NCBI GenBank assembly: GCA_002785985.1
Contig: NHNU01000013.1
Coordinates: 434,001 to 498,000 of the forward strand
Length of the DNA stretch: 64,000 nt
Origin: Microcyclosporella mali
Taxonomy: Eukaryota > Ascomycota > Dothideomycetes > Mycosphaerellales > Mycosphaerellaceae
Reading direction: 5' to 3'
In this document: one piece after another, positions 1 to 11,274 of the stretch
Layout of the letters: each line of letters begins with the position of its first letter
Numbering within the stretch: position 1 is the first letter of the stretch
The notes under the pieces: model-generated
Told to the model about the DNA's origin: nothing
What the model saw: the letters and a program-made list of their open reading frames with translations, nothing else
The model's database searches: none
Translations under genes and position numbers: made by a program

Positions 1-943
1 GAATTGAAACCACGAGAACCGAGAGACAATGATGTGCATAAGGTCGATATCCGCGGGCAATGTTCGTTAAAGTGAACTTAGAGGTGCGGTCTGCAATAGC
101 TGATTGTTCTCAGCATCCGTCGAGTCGATCAGAGCTTCCACAACAGCGCCTGCTCCTCGTGTCGGCGCGGCGACAACGACCATTGGCAATACGATGTACA
201 TGTTTTCTGGGCGGGGCGGCGTAGCCATGGCCCCTGTGGATGAGAAGGGCGCTCTCTGGTCGCTTGACTCAAGTTCTGATACATGGAGTCTTGTCGAGCC
301 AACATCGAGCATATACCCTGAAGCTCGCAGCTACCATAGCATGGCATCCGATGGAAAAGAAACGATCTATGTGCACGCCGGCTGTCCCGAAAAGGGTAGG
401 CTTGGTGATTTGTGGGCCTTCGATCTTTCGAGTAAGAAATGGGAGCAGCGGACTTCGGCACCGGATCCTCCTCGAGGTGGTACTTCGATTGCATTTGCGG
501 ACGGCAAGCTGTATCGGATGAATGGTTTCGATGGCACTCACGAAGTGGGAGGAGCTATTGATGTCTACAATCCACAGAGTAACGACTGGAGTGTGATCAA
601 GTATGCTGCTGATGGTAAGAGTGGTCCGGGGGCGAGAAGTGTAGCGGCACTCCTTCCAGTCACGCTCAATGGCAGCACATCGCTCGTGACGCTGTTCGGC
701 GAAAGCGACCCAAGCTCTTTGGGTCATCAAGGTGCTGGGAAGATGCTCAGCGACATCTGGGCGTACTCACTCAACACGGGAGCCTGGTCGGAAATTTCAC
801 CTGAGGTGAGGGACACACCAGATGCCCGAGGCTGGTTTGATGCAGATGTGGTACGTGTAGATAGTAGGGACAGTATCGCATTAGCTGCCGGCTTGGGCGA
901 ATCAAACGAGCGCCTTGGTGATCTGTGGATCTTGAGCTTTTGA
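1..943 (+). CDS. Kelch-repeat protein, 5' end cut by window edge
   Basis: Partial gene, proposed join(1..61,114..943), 891 nt in frame. The downstream exon shows Kelch blades: a glycine pair followed by a spaced Tyr and Trp recurs, for example MYMFSGRGG, LWAFDLSSKKWEQ, IDVYNPQSNDWSV and IWAYSLNTGAWSE, ending GDLWILSF before TGA. The first bases read in frame as ELKPREPRDNDVHKVDIRG, which continues the same propeller pattern. The long open frame from 104 has no ATG, so a 52-nt intron (62-113, donor GTTCGT, acceptor TTCTCAG) is the best way to join the parts. That donor is weak, so the junction is tentative. Kelch propellers are protein-interaction or galactose-oxidase-like folds. No copper-oxidase active-site signature was seen, so the function is not assigned. 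Confidence 0.75.
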
Positions 944-1008
944 AGCGGTATGGGCTAGCAGGTAGATCGTGCAATGGCTTCTGACATTCAACATTCGCTA
1001 GAATGTGA

Positions 1009-2172
1009 TCACGAGATGGTGCAAATTAGCTTGCCTTTCGTTTGATTAGACTGCAGAAAGTCAGTATGCAGCACAGAATTGGAAACGTGTGTAACAACTT
1101 ACCTCCATCTGCCTGTGAGCTTCCTGTCGAAGGGTCAGCATTATAGACACAATTGGCATATCGTGCAGAGCTTACCTGTATCTGCTCCCAGGGATACACT
1201 TTCTCAATGATGGACTTCAGCTCTCCAGTCTTGAACATTGGCAATGCGTGCTCGACCAACTGATCCCTCAATTTGCCTTGGTACGCCTCATCTCGGCTAC
1301 GCAAGCTGCTACCTTCGTATCGAATGCGCTTGGCAACAAAAGACGTGAAGTTGGCATTGGTGTCCTTCTGCTTTGGGCCTCCGAGTGTGGCGAGATTTAC
1401 TATGCGTCCATCGCGCGCAGCAGCATTGAGGTTCGCGGCAAAGGTGTCTGGTCCGATGAAGTCTACAATGATGTCCACTCCCTTACCATCCGTGGCTTTG
1501 ATTACTTCTTCGTCCCACTTCGTCGTCGTCGTGTTGTATGCAGCTTTCGCGCCGAGATGTTTCTTGATCCAGTCGCACTTGTCGTCCGAGCGAGCTGTGG
1601 CATACCATCCAGAAGCACCGTTGACTTTGCTTAGCTGTTGGCCCGCTATCGACACCGAAGACGCTCCAGCGTGCCACAGGATAGACTTGCCAGGCTTGAA
1701 CTCCCCAATAATATACATGGCCTGCAACGCAGTGATCCACGTTTCTGGGATCCCGGCACTCTCTTCCCAGCTCAACTCATCTGGTTTGTGCACTAGCATG
1801 TGCGTGCTAACCGCGATGTACTCTGCATAAGCACCACCATATGCCAAACCAAAGACTGCGTCGCCTTTTTTGAAACTGCTCTCGCTATCGCCGCCCAGCT
1901 CTTCGATTGTGCCGCTGAACTCGACGCCCAATGTCTTGGGTGCTTGTGGAGGAACTGGGTATTTGCCTTCTCTTTGAAGGAGGTCCATACGGTTGAGACC
2001 GAATGCCTTGACCTTGACAAGGGCTTGAGAGCCGGTGGGTTTGGGACGTGGAATGTCGTTCATGAAAAGGTTCTCCAGCGGTCCTTTGCCATCTTTGATA
2101 TCTTGAGAGTTTCATCAGCAGCTGGCCGTCTGGCAGATCATCGTGCCTACCGATTGCTCTCATAGTAGCCAT
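1009..2172 (-). CDS. NAD(P)H quinone oxidoreductase / zinc-type alcohol dehydrogenase-like (MDR)
   Basis: Proposed complement(join(1009..1050,1103..1123,1176..2101,2151..2172)), 336 aa. The N-terminus reads MATMRAIDIKDGKG after removal of a 49-nt intron (2102-2150). A GroES-like domain follows with VKVKAFGLNRMDLLQREGKY and LGVEFSGTIEELG. The Rossmann half holds SILWHAGASSVSIAGQQL and DGKGVDIIVDFIGPD. Two 52-nt introns near the 3' end enclose a 21-nt exon encoding EAHRQME, and the product ends SNQTKGKLICTIS. These splice choices restore the family's usual C-terminus. The protein is the PIG3/quinone-oxidoreductase type of medium-chain reductase, normally a soluble NADPH-dependent enzyme. No structural-zinc cysteine cluster is visible. 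The substrate cannot be deduced. Confidence 0.9.
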
Positions 2173-2591
2173 GGCAGCTGCAAATTCTGTGTATTGTCAA
2201 TCACTCGACGTCTGAGACTTGTATGCCAAATTTATGAGATGTCAAGGCTTATGTACTCTCGATGAAGGAGTTGTGAAAAGTGCACAACACCGCTGCTTAG
2301 AAATGACGAACCCAGCGTCATATGCATTGCCTGGTGTTAATACATGCCGTCCATCATGGTGGGGTAAGGAGCTGCGCCCGCCTTGCCGACAGCAAATGGA
2401 TATGCAGGTACACATTCGTGTTCAGCGTGAGACTCATTGGTCACTGTCGCCTTCTGATGGCGCTTGTGAAGTCCAAGCAGGAAATGTCAAAGGCCGCTCA
2501 GCATCAAGACGGGAATGAAGGATCCATGCACGGACCAGAGTTTGTAATCACCATTGAAGCCCAGCCTCCTATACCGCCCGTGCCGTTCCAC
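2173..2591. other. Intergenic, no gene seen
   Basis: The stretch lies between the quinone oxidoreductase start and the 3' end of the oxidoreductase relic. Only short open frames without recognisable protein features were seen on either strand. It should include the promoter of the minus-strand oxidoreductase. Confidence 0.5.
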
Positions 2592-2966
2592 TCACAAACC
2601 CTTGGTATCCGCAATCTTGAACACATACTTCGCCGCACTCGCCGTCCCGTCCTTCAGCCTACTCAAGCCACTCTCGATACCGTCCGGACCTCCCGGCACG
2701 ATCTCCTGCGGCTGCGGCTTGAACCACCGTTCCTCCAATCCTCTTAAGATATACCTGCTCCACACGAATGTCAGATCCATCTTGCTTCCGTGTGCATCGC
2801 CCACCCTCATAATGGTCCTCAAGACGGTGTCTCAGATCTCGGCATGATTTCTGCCAGGCAGCACAAGTGTGATCTTACCCTTGGGCTCGAGGACTCTACA
2901 AATGCTTTGTTAGGATCCCTGCTCCGACACTGCATCGAATGCGTTATTGCCGCGGTGACGTAGCAT
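2592..2966 (-). pseudogene. Relic of a zinc-binding/quinone oxidoreductase C-terminal half
   Basis: One minus-strand frame reads continuously as the end of an MDR-type oxidoreductase but is cut by two stops. It runs from NNAFDAVSEQGS, through TAA at 2910-2912, to CRVLEPKGKITLVLPG, through TGA at 2832-2834, to MRVGDAHGS, EIVPGGPDGIESGLSRLKDG and KYVFKIADTKGL with a natural stop at 2592. Frame is kept across both stops (26 and 80 codons apart from the next landmark), so these look like point mutations. No N-terminal half was found upstream, where the HET gene begins to end near 3089. It may be an old sister of the intact reductase 400 bp away or an unrelated family member. Confidence 0.75.
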
Positions 2967-3088
2967 ACTATCGTCTTTGCATATGCACAACTATGCTGAA
3001 GCCAGCAGAGAGACGTTGGCTATGTCTTCTGTATCAAGATCACGGCCAGCATAAAGACGAAGATCAACACTACTGACTCACCAGCTTC

Positions 3089-5007
3089 TCAAGTGCAGAT
3101 CACGCAGTCTAGGAATACGCGATGTTCCGCTTCTTTGTAAGGATTGTCTCATCACTGCTTTAGCAGTCGGCGAGCAAGAACAAACCATTGGTCTGGTATC
3201 AAGCACTGGAGACGAGAGACGTTGACTCACCAGAAGCGCCCAAAACGAATGCATAGTACCGACTCCGCCACGCAATCTGTCCCGACTCCACTAGCAAGCC
3301 AAGTCGGTCCATCTTCCAGCTTGTCTCTTCAGAGGACTCTGTGTTCTTCATCATTGGCTCAGCCAATGAGCTCAAGTCGAGCAGCGTTGCCAGGTCAAGA
3401 GCGACTTCGTGCTCCGTATGACGAACGCTGTCAAGGGCGGTGTCGGAGAACATATACGCCCTGCCAACTATGTGCGCTTTCTCATCTGCAACCTGCCTCA
3501 CTGCAAATACGTATTGCGCATTCGGGAAGCGCCAAAGCGTGTCGCCATTTATTATGCGGCATGCTGCGAGACCGTAGAAGTCGGTATTCGCGATTCGAAA
3601 GTAGGTCATATCAAGTCGGCCTACCGCACCTTCATGGCCTTGTATCGCAGTATATCTCCACGGAGTTCGCGAGATATCAAAGTCATATGTTGGTATAGGA
3701 GGCAGCGCTTTTACGCTCTCGCGCAGGTTCCCAGATCTGCCGGACTCTTCTTGCAACTCCACGTAGCCGAGCATCGCGGGTGGCACAACCAGAGTCAGAC
3801 TTTCCGCGATGCGGCGTTTCTGCGGGTCGTGAAGGAAGTCCTGAGGCCTCGCTTTGAAAAGTCTGATCAGAAGACGTCTAAAGTCCAGCACCTTGGATGG
3901 TGGTAAGTGCTCGTAAGTGTGAACGAAGAATAGGACATCAACAAGACGCTGGACATCTGTATCAGAATATTCGATATTCAGGTGCCTTCTGTGCTGGCCG
4001 ACCAAGCTGTACAGAGCGTAGACGTGGTCACTGGGAACACCACAGTCATTATTTTGGTATCTGTCGACAAGGTCATGGAGAAGAAGAGGCTGCTGAGCAT
4101 CGCCCGCCTCCACCCTTTGAAGTGCCAGCTTCGCAGCCAGACTCGCAAGAACGGATTTCCAGATTGCTTGGCCTCGAATATTTGGATGCATGTGTCCCGT
4201 CCTGCTCGCCGTCTCCAGCTGACGACACACAGTCTGGAGGTCTGCCATAGAGCAGGTGAATCTGCCCAATTGAAGCACGACGGTGCGTGCTAATACGAGC
4301 TCTTGAATGATCCATTTCCTCTTCCAGTATCAAAGACCACAGAGATTCATGCAGTAGCGCCAATCCCGCGCGAGTATGTCTGGATTTGCGCTTCTCCGAC
4401 GTGAGCAGTAGTTGTGGACAGAGTGCTCGGTATTGTCGTGGTTTGCTGCATCTCGTACGAACTTGAACGCTCCGGCGACGTCTGCACTTTCGCCAGCACT
4501 TTGTAGCCAGGCCACTACCCAATTTGTATTGCCATATATGTCAGCCATGAGCCTCACTTGGTGACCCTTCTCCCGGTCTGAAGTCTGATTAATGCATATC
4601 GCATCGATCCATAACCAGCAATCGCTTTCGGAATCACGGAGAAACTGCAGGGCATTCTCCCGTACTCGAATTATCACATTTCCGCTGAGATGTATGCTAA
4701 ATCGAGCGATATCGTGGCCCCACGTATAGGACATTGCTCGATACTGCGGACAGCTGCCATGTCCGAGTCGGTAGTGATGAAGCTCGCAGGTCATCTTTTC
4801 ACCTCTGCCTGGGTGCACCTTCAGCAAGCGGAACTCGTCCTGGGACGTTAGGTTTTGAAATTGATTCGGCGGCAATTCAATTGAGATGCGCTGAGATTTG
4901 CGCATGCCAGGCATCTTTCCATAGCCGTGCGAGCAAAACCGACCATTCTCTGACCTTGCCAGGAAATTTCGGGAGCATACGCGTTTGTGCCTGGAGTCGA
5001 GGTACAT
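3089..5007 (-). pseudogene. HET (heterokaryon incompatibility) domain gene interrupted by an in-frame TGA
   Basis: Proposed complement(join(3089..3132,3231..5007)), 607 codons in one frame including an internal TGA at 4330-4332. The N-terminal part carries the HET domain with blocks YRAMSYTWG, LWIDAICINQTSDREKG and MADIYGNTNWVVAWLQ. After the TGA the same frame resumes at once with YWKRKWIIQELVLARTVVL, the conserved third HET block, then a long C-terminal region of about 360 residues. A 98-nt intron (3133-3230) gives the ending EAEHRVFLDCVICT. HET proteins trigger non-self recognition and cell death in fungi. No GT-AG intron removes the TGA neatly, so the gene is likely disabled unless the stop is read through. 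Start is the first ATG at 5007. Confidence 0.8.
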
Positions 5008-6080
5008 CAATATGAGTATGAGGCTGAGGCCGCTGGAAAGAAAAGTTGTGTTACGACGAGGCTATGCAGTAGGCCTCAGCATCCGCCACTATCGCCACTG
5101 CGCAGATTATTGATGTCAATCAAGAAGGCGTCCTATCAGTACTTCTGCGTCACTGAGTGCATATGTCTGATGCATCGGGGCGCAAGCGGATCATTCCGAC
5201 GGACAAGGCTGGAGGTGGTTCGATTCCCTGCTGGGTGGCTTGGTCCGTAGCCTTGCTTGTGCCTACCGACTTCGATAGAGAGCCAGCCTGGTCATCATCT
5301 TTGGAAATAAAGTCCACCGCACTAGCATCTTCTCCAAAGTATGGTGCGGGACTTGTCGAGCTCGCTGGCCGATGCTACCATTCAATCGGCTTCCGCGACA
5401 AATGCTGTTCCGACTTCTGCGACAAGTGCTATCCCCACCTACTCCTGGCAAGAAGGCTCTGGAGGAAGGGAGATTACAAGCACCGCGCGAATGTGGCTTT
5501 TCGCTGGAGCCGCGGCAATAGTTGTATGTCTGCACTAGGATTTGCCTCGCCGTCATCCAATCAAGGTAGCTCTCCAAAACTGTTCGTAGTGAGAAGAGCT
5601 TTGCGGTCTTACGGAGACCAGGTGCCGACCTTCGAAGGTCGATAGATGCCGCCTGGTTCTCAGAAGAGCAGTACCGACGCTATACGAACCTACTCAGCGG
5701 CTGTACGACAGACTTTCCCTACGTGTTACAACATTCAGGTATCATCTGCTTTTGCACTCCCCATCACGATAGCCCCGAACGAATTCTGGGCAGACCATAT
5801 GGAATGATCGAAGTCAGCGAGCCTGTGCGAATATGCGTTCAGTGCACAACTCAGCGACCTTTGAGCACCGTCGAGCAACGACTTGAAGCGCTTCGCGCTC
5901 CTTCCGATGTACATACCGTCGCGAAGGCGCGTCGATGACGATAGTCGGATGAGCCTCATTATGGCGAGCAAGTAGGCGGAGCATTCTGGGAGCAAGAACT
6001 GAGAGCGTTGGCCGTTCTGGGAGGCAATGGTTGTGCAAATGAGCACCGCAACAACCAGCGGTCAACAATTGAGCCCCTTG
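5008..6080. other. Intergenic, with weak protein-like fragments
   Basis: No gene could be supported. On the minus strand a frame open for about 70 codons, ending at a TGA near 5155, reads SSTSPAPYFGEDASAVDF then an acidic Ser/Thr/Gln-rich tail. It has no ATG and could be a last exon or relic. On the plus strand 5341-5538 reads Ser/Ala/Thr-rich and ends in a short hydrophobic run (MWLFAGAAAIVV). Around 5735-6046 minus there are only unrecognised open frames. Confidence 0.4.
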
Positions 6081-7046
6081 CTATGGTACTGGAGCCTCGA
6101 CAGGGTCTGGCCGTCCTCCATACAACTCAGTTCTCTGCTCAATCGATGTCGGTGATTGGTAATACTTCGGCCCTGCCTGATATGGCGCAGCAGATGGCAG
6201 AAAGCTGTTCGTCTCGTCCACGTATGATCGCGCATTGTCTCCGCCCATTCTCACACGCTGCCGTGTCTTTTGTCTTCTCAACTGCATCGCTAACCATACC
6301 ACAGTGCCTAGTGCTATGATAAGAGGCACTCCCAATCCTACGCCCACTCCTATGAGCGCATCGTTTGAGAGTGAGCCCGAATTGATATCGTCATTTCCTG
6401 GAGTTGCTGTCACAGTGACAGTTGCAGCAGCGCCAATAGCATTTGAAAATCCGGTGATCGTCGCCGGTACATTCCCAACCACCTCTTGGAGCTGAGTCAC
6501 GTTCAATGGACCTACGAAGTCGGCATTCGGCCACGTGAAGGTGCCGCCGCCGCTGTCGTCGCAGCAGGTCTGGCTATTAGTTGAGCAGCATGCTCCATTC
6601 AGGCAGCCTACGAGTCGACCGTCCGCATTTTCCACTTGTTGATGGTCAGCTGGAGTCGCGTGAAACCTTGCCTGATATCTAGAACTCACCATTCCTGCAC
6701 TCGGTCGCACAGCCTTCGGCACCCCAGGTTTTATCGCTACAGCTGCCTCTATACATTGCCTATAGTGTCGACACATACTTCAGCATTGGCTCTGTCAAGT
6801 CGGAGCTGCGATGGCACGCACTCCAATGTTTTGACTGTAACAAAAGCCATTTGACATGCACACATCGATATGTGGCCATCCGGTGCCATAGTTGCAGCAT
6901 GCTCCAGGCGACGAAGCATTCACTCCGGGGCAGGGTACGTGGCCCACAGCAGCCTGTTGATTTGGGTAATAGCACACAACTTGTGCAGTGCAAGTTCCAC
7001 GAAGAAGGCCAAGGAGCAATAGGAAGACTTTGACGAAATGCAACAT
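6081..7046 (-). CDS. Secreted/single-pass membrane Cys-rich protein
   Basis: Proposed complement(join(6081..6634,6690..6746,6818..7046)), 279 aa. It starts MLHFVKVFLLLLGLLRGTCTA, a clear signal peptide. The ectodomain has spaced Cys motifs CYYPNQQ, VPCPGVN, GACCNYGTGW, CMSNGFCYSQN, CSDKTWGAEGCATEC, CLNGACC and QTCCDD. A Thr/Val-rich stalk (ATVTVTATPGNDD) precedes a transmembrane segment (ALIGVGVGLGVPLIIALGTVVWLAM), then a basic stop-transfer LRRQKTRQR and a proline- and tyrosine-containing tail. The first donor is GTGCCA (less usual), the second GTGAGT. Removing the introns restores the continuous Cys pattern, which supports the model. This architecture recurs in filamentous ascomycetes with no known function, possibly surface sensing. 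Confidence 0.8.
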
Positions 7047-8925
7047 GATTGCAATGCTGGAAGGGAGAGAACAGCTGGTGAAGTGCAGGGTGCCAGTAGG
7101 AGGCCCTCTTTTTATCTGCCTTGTCCTCGACGCGCAACAACATCGCGAAGTCGAGCTGAGCCTAGCACAATGCCTTTATTGGTTCTTATGCTGGTGGACT
7201 AGACGATCACTGGCGGCGGGAGGATTCTTGGCTTGGCTTCAGGATCGTGTAGTCGCTCTGGCGTTGATTAGTCGACGAGGGTTGCGGCTGAGATTGAGCT
7301 AATGTAAAAATGGACGACAACGTCCTCAGAGCTGTATGCAGACTTCTCTAGGATCAAACGTTCGACAGCCCAAGCTCGACCTAACTTCCTCGAAGATGAC
7401 AGAGAAGCAGTCACCAACAACACCGCCGGCTTGAATTTGCCGACATACCCCGGACGAGCGCATTGCAAACTTTGCCTTCTGGAATCACGACTAGACGAAG
7501 ATACAGCAGCGACCCCATCTTCGGAGCAATAAGAGATTCTCGAGTTCAGCCATAGGCGATGATGTGCGTTGTTCGTGATTTGACAAGTTTCACGAATTTT
7601 TGACATTCTTATCTCATATCCTCTCCAGCACCTGTGTGTTGTCTTGCATATCCTACGTATTCCGTTTTCGCTGTCCCGTCATGTGAGTGACGATGCGACG
7701 CCTGTTTGAATCACGTCCTCAATTCAACCTTCTGTTTTGTCCTCAATTGCAATCATTCTTGAGATACACATTGAACTCACTTCAGAGCATGTAACATCTT
7801 GGCATCGTTCTGCGAAAGCAAAGTCACATAGGCTTAGTGAGACCATCGAGCAGCTTCTTAAGCTTACGAAATCCTAAAGGAGCTCCGCGTGGCGATTTGC
7901 ACCGCCCTGGAGTTTCGGAACGTGCCTGCTGTCGCCTGAATTGAGGACGGTATCGCGAAGCATGCGATGACAGATGCTGAGCCTTTCGGCATGGTCATCT
8001 CTATCAAAGGAACGAAGGCATACAGCGTTGACGAAGAACTTACTACGAGCCCGGGGCAGATATTGGTGACAGTCGTTGGGTCGGTGAAGTCAAAGGACCA
8101 GAAATCGATATTGCTCGTAACGGAGATTTGGGAAGAAGTCTTCTTCGCACTTGGAAGATTTGCATCCTCCGCAGCTGGAAACGGCAGTTGACGCAGACAA
8201 ATGCATTGACCCAAGCGTTGGTCAAGCTTGTGATGTGTGCCTTGAAAATTGTTCGAGTCTTCGTGTGTGTTGCGGTGTGATCGTGAGTAAACGCCTCCTG
8301 ATAAGTCATACCGCGCACTTCGGAGCTCAACACGAGTTTAGGCAGATGCCGGTGAAGTCACCGAGCTGCAACATGGTAGTGATAGAAACACACAGAAGTG
8401 GGGTCGCTTGTGAACATTCGAGTGGGTTCGCAGGCGGCGTACCTGACAGCGGTCTAGTGCAAGACAGTGATATGGAGATAGAAGACAATTGAACTGAACA
8501 TCAAAGTTCTTCGGTTGAGATTTGCACCCAGGTTTGCATTCATCTCCGTGGTCGGTGCAAGGCGCGCTAGGCTGCAAGCACGTGTCAGCTGAAATCTGCA
8601 GTATGTACATAACTCCAGCAGGTCCACCAGTGCGCATAAACGATACTAGTCTTTACTTCGTCACGTTCTGGTGTGCATTAAGGTACAGCCGTGGCCACAT
8701 GCTGCTATTGAATCTACCACAGGTTTTTTCCATGACTTGCATAAGCTGTTACTCCTGCAAGCATCAAATGCAGGCATTGAAATTGACGGCAGGTTTGTCT
8801 AATATGGTGAGCTTCGAAGGAAGTCCACTCCTTACCTGTAGCTTGAAACCTCGACATTCATTTTCTCCTCTCTCGTCAATCACGTCACAGCAGCCTCAAT
8901 CTGCTCCGCGAAAACCTCCAGCTCC
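7047..8925. other. Long intergenic stretch, one possible relic
   Basis: No supported gene. The frame at 7940-8191 plus reads protein-like (GMVISIKGTKAYSVDEELTT, LVTVVGSVKSKDQKS), and the same frame continues upstream past a TGA at 7937 as CTALEFRNVPAVA. This may be a decayed unknown gene. A 116-codon minus-strand frame overlaps it at 7864-8214. The rest shows only short open frames. Confidence 0.4.
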
Positions 8926-10841
8926 TCAACGCTGAACACTGCAGCTCTTAATTGCAATATGATTCGGTCGCCGTCTGATGACCGCTATTATTTCTCCAAC
9001 AATTCTGGCAGCCGCGACGTCGCCGAGAGATACACCGCGGCTCAGCTCCTTGGAGAGCCTATTTCTCGATCCCATCAGCGATATGCTGTCACCTAAGGAG
9101 ACCAGCTCAGTATCAAGAATGATGTCTCTAGCGTCAACGCCGACCGTCCTGGCAAGTACCCCAACAACTAAGGTTGCCATGCCTGTATTCGCGACCTCTT
9201 CCTTCGAGGAGTTGCTTGCGAACTGTTGCAAAATCTCCTCGAGCTTGACTTTTGGTATCTTGCCCGCCATGGTCTTGGGAAATTCCTCCAACCCTAGTTT
9301 CCTGATGCAGATGACATCAGAAAGTCCATATAGCTTGCCCATATGCTTGAGCACTGTTTTTCGCAGCCTCGACGAGATTTCTGCATTGACTGGCGAGGCC
9401 GCGATAGCCACGGGAACCTCCCCTGCACCCTCATCAAGTCGCCCAATAACCTGAACCTGCAAATGGGCCAGATGAGGGAGCTCTCAATTAACACATGCTT
9501 CGATCGCAGCAGGAGAGACATCATCGCCTCTCCTGATGATCGTCTCCTTATACCTTCCTAGGATGGAAATCTCACCATCTGGATGCATTATAGCTTGGTC
9601 GCCGGTAGCCAGCCATGTCTCGCCATCTTGAACATATAAGTTGGGGCTGACTCGATCAATATAGCCTCCAACCAAAGTTCGAGCTGTACAATGCACATCT
9701 CCTGGCTCGCCTTTACGCATAGGCACTGAACTATTGGGTAGACAAAGCTTGATCTTGCTTCCAGAAATTGGCGAGCCACAAGAGACTTGCTGGCCCACGA
9801 CCACAAGATCGGCAGGAGGATGAGCAGTGGAGCTGACCAGCACATCTTCCGTATTCCCGTACATGATCTCGACCGTATCACAACCGAGCTCATCTCGGCA
9901 TTGCTTCGAGATCTCGAGCGACACACCAGAGCCACCAAGCATGACATGTCTGAGTCGGAAGACTGGCGGTTCAGTGGCTTGTTTCGTAGCGACGATGGCG
10001 AGGATCATGGTAGGTACAGCTGGAAGATGCGTGAGATACTCAAGCTTCCATGCTCGAATCATAGCTTGCGCATCGAATGCCGGACTTGGAAAGACGAACG
10101 TCGCTCCTCGAGCAGCAGCCGCTATCAAGAAGATTTGACTGAGCAGGTGATTGTTCGGAGCGACACCGGCGATGACATCTTCGTGTTGCACGTCAAGGAC
10201 ACTCATGCCCATATCTCCAGTGGCAAAGAGGGCGGAGAGAAATATTGGATGATAGGGACGGCATCCTTTGGGCAAGTTAATAGTCCCACTAGTGAAGAAG
10301 ATGGCGCTGTCCGTGGATTCGTCTTCGAGCCGCGTTTTCAGACATCATGGCTTACCATGGAAATTTCGGTCATGATGTTCCCAAATCCAAGCCGTTTGGA
10401 AGATCCACCTGCCTTCACGAGTACTACTTTGACAGACCTAGCCAAGCCTTCAATCTGTTCCAGGCTGTGAGCCAACTCCTCGTCATGGGCAAAAATAATC
10501 AGTATATCGGATCGACAGAAGTCCAAAGTTGTCTTAGCCATATGTTCCAACTCGACCTTGTTCTGCACATTCCTTGTATTGATGGGAACAAAGGTAGCGC
10601 CCAGCATCTCCACAGATCACAAGATCACCACAAACACCACGCAGTTCGGCAGAAGGGTGAGGCCAGATTTTTCTGTTCTCTCAATATGAAAGTCTTGTAC
10701 GTATACTGACTGTTCATGAAGCGTGAAGCTTTTCACATGGAAGATGGTCCGTCGCAGGTTCAGCGTGACAGCATCTTTGATGCAGCATTGGCGGCGACTC
10801 CGTTTCCAGACTTCCCCAGTCGATGGTAAGTCGAGTTTCAA
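8926..10841 (-). pseudogene. Broken NRPS-like adenylation plus carrier-domain gene
   Basis: The minus strand encodes an AMP-binding enzyme with a C-terminal phosphopantetheine carrier domain, broken by at least three lesions. The N-terminal frame ends GLTLLPNCVVFVVIL, TGA at 10617-10619, then continues in frame as SVEMLGATFVPINTRN. Near 10340-10310 the frame shifts before the P-loop FFTSGTINLPKGC. Core motifs follow: VMLGGSGVSLE, WLATGDQAIMHPDGEISILGRYKE and the downstream RGDDVSPAAIEA. A second TGA (9484-9486) interrupts the frame just before QVQVIG. The catalytic lysine region (FPKTMAGKIPKVKL) and a carrier motif LVSLGDSISLM with its serine remain. The family activates carboxylic acids as adenylates and loads them on a carrier. 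Introns of about 33-36 nt would be needed to rescue it, which is implausibly short. Confidence 0.8.
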
Positions 10842-11274
10842 GGAAGTGAAGGAGTCATATACTGAACTACACTATTTGCAAGACTTGCCCGACTGTGCAA
10901 CCGTGACTTTACGGGTACGACACGATTGCAGAGGCTGATCAGTCCTGGAGTGCGGTGTTCGATGCCCGCATTCGTCAAGACGACATTGTCTCATGACGTA
11001 TCTGATAGTTCTCGGTGCTCCTATGGACTATATCATGAAATTATTCATTCATTCACTTAAACACTCGCATCATCTGAACCACATGAACTCCGAGTGCCAT
11101 GTGATAAGTAGTCGAGGCTATAAATGCTGTGGCAAGGCGCGGTTGACATGACTATTGACTTAATACAAGGTGTAAACAGGTCTCGTGTGAGCATATATGG
11201 CTAAGGATAACCTTGCACGTTCTGCGCATCGTGTGTTTCAGCCTTCACAGTAGTGTAAGTCTTGCTCATGCTGG
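10842..11274. other. Intergenic, no gene seen
   Basis: The stretch is AT-richer than its neighbours and holds only short open frames. It lies upstream of the broken NRPS-like gene and downstream of the AhpD-like gene. Confidence 0.5.
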
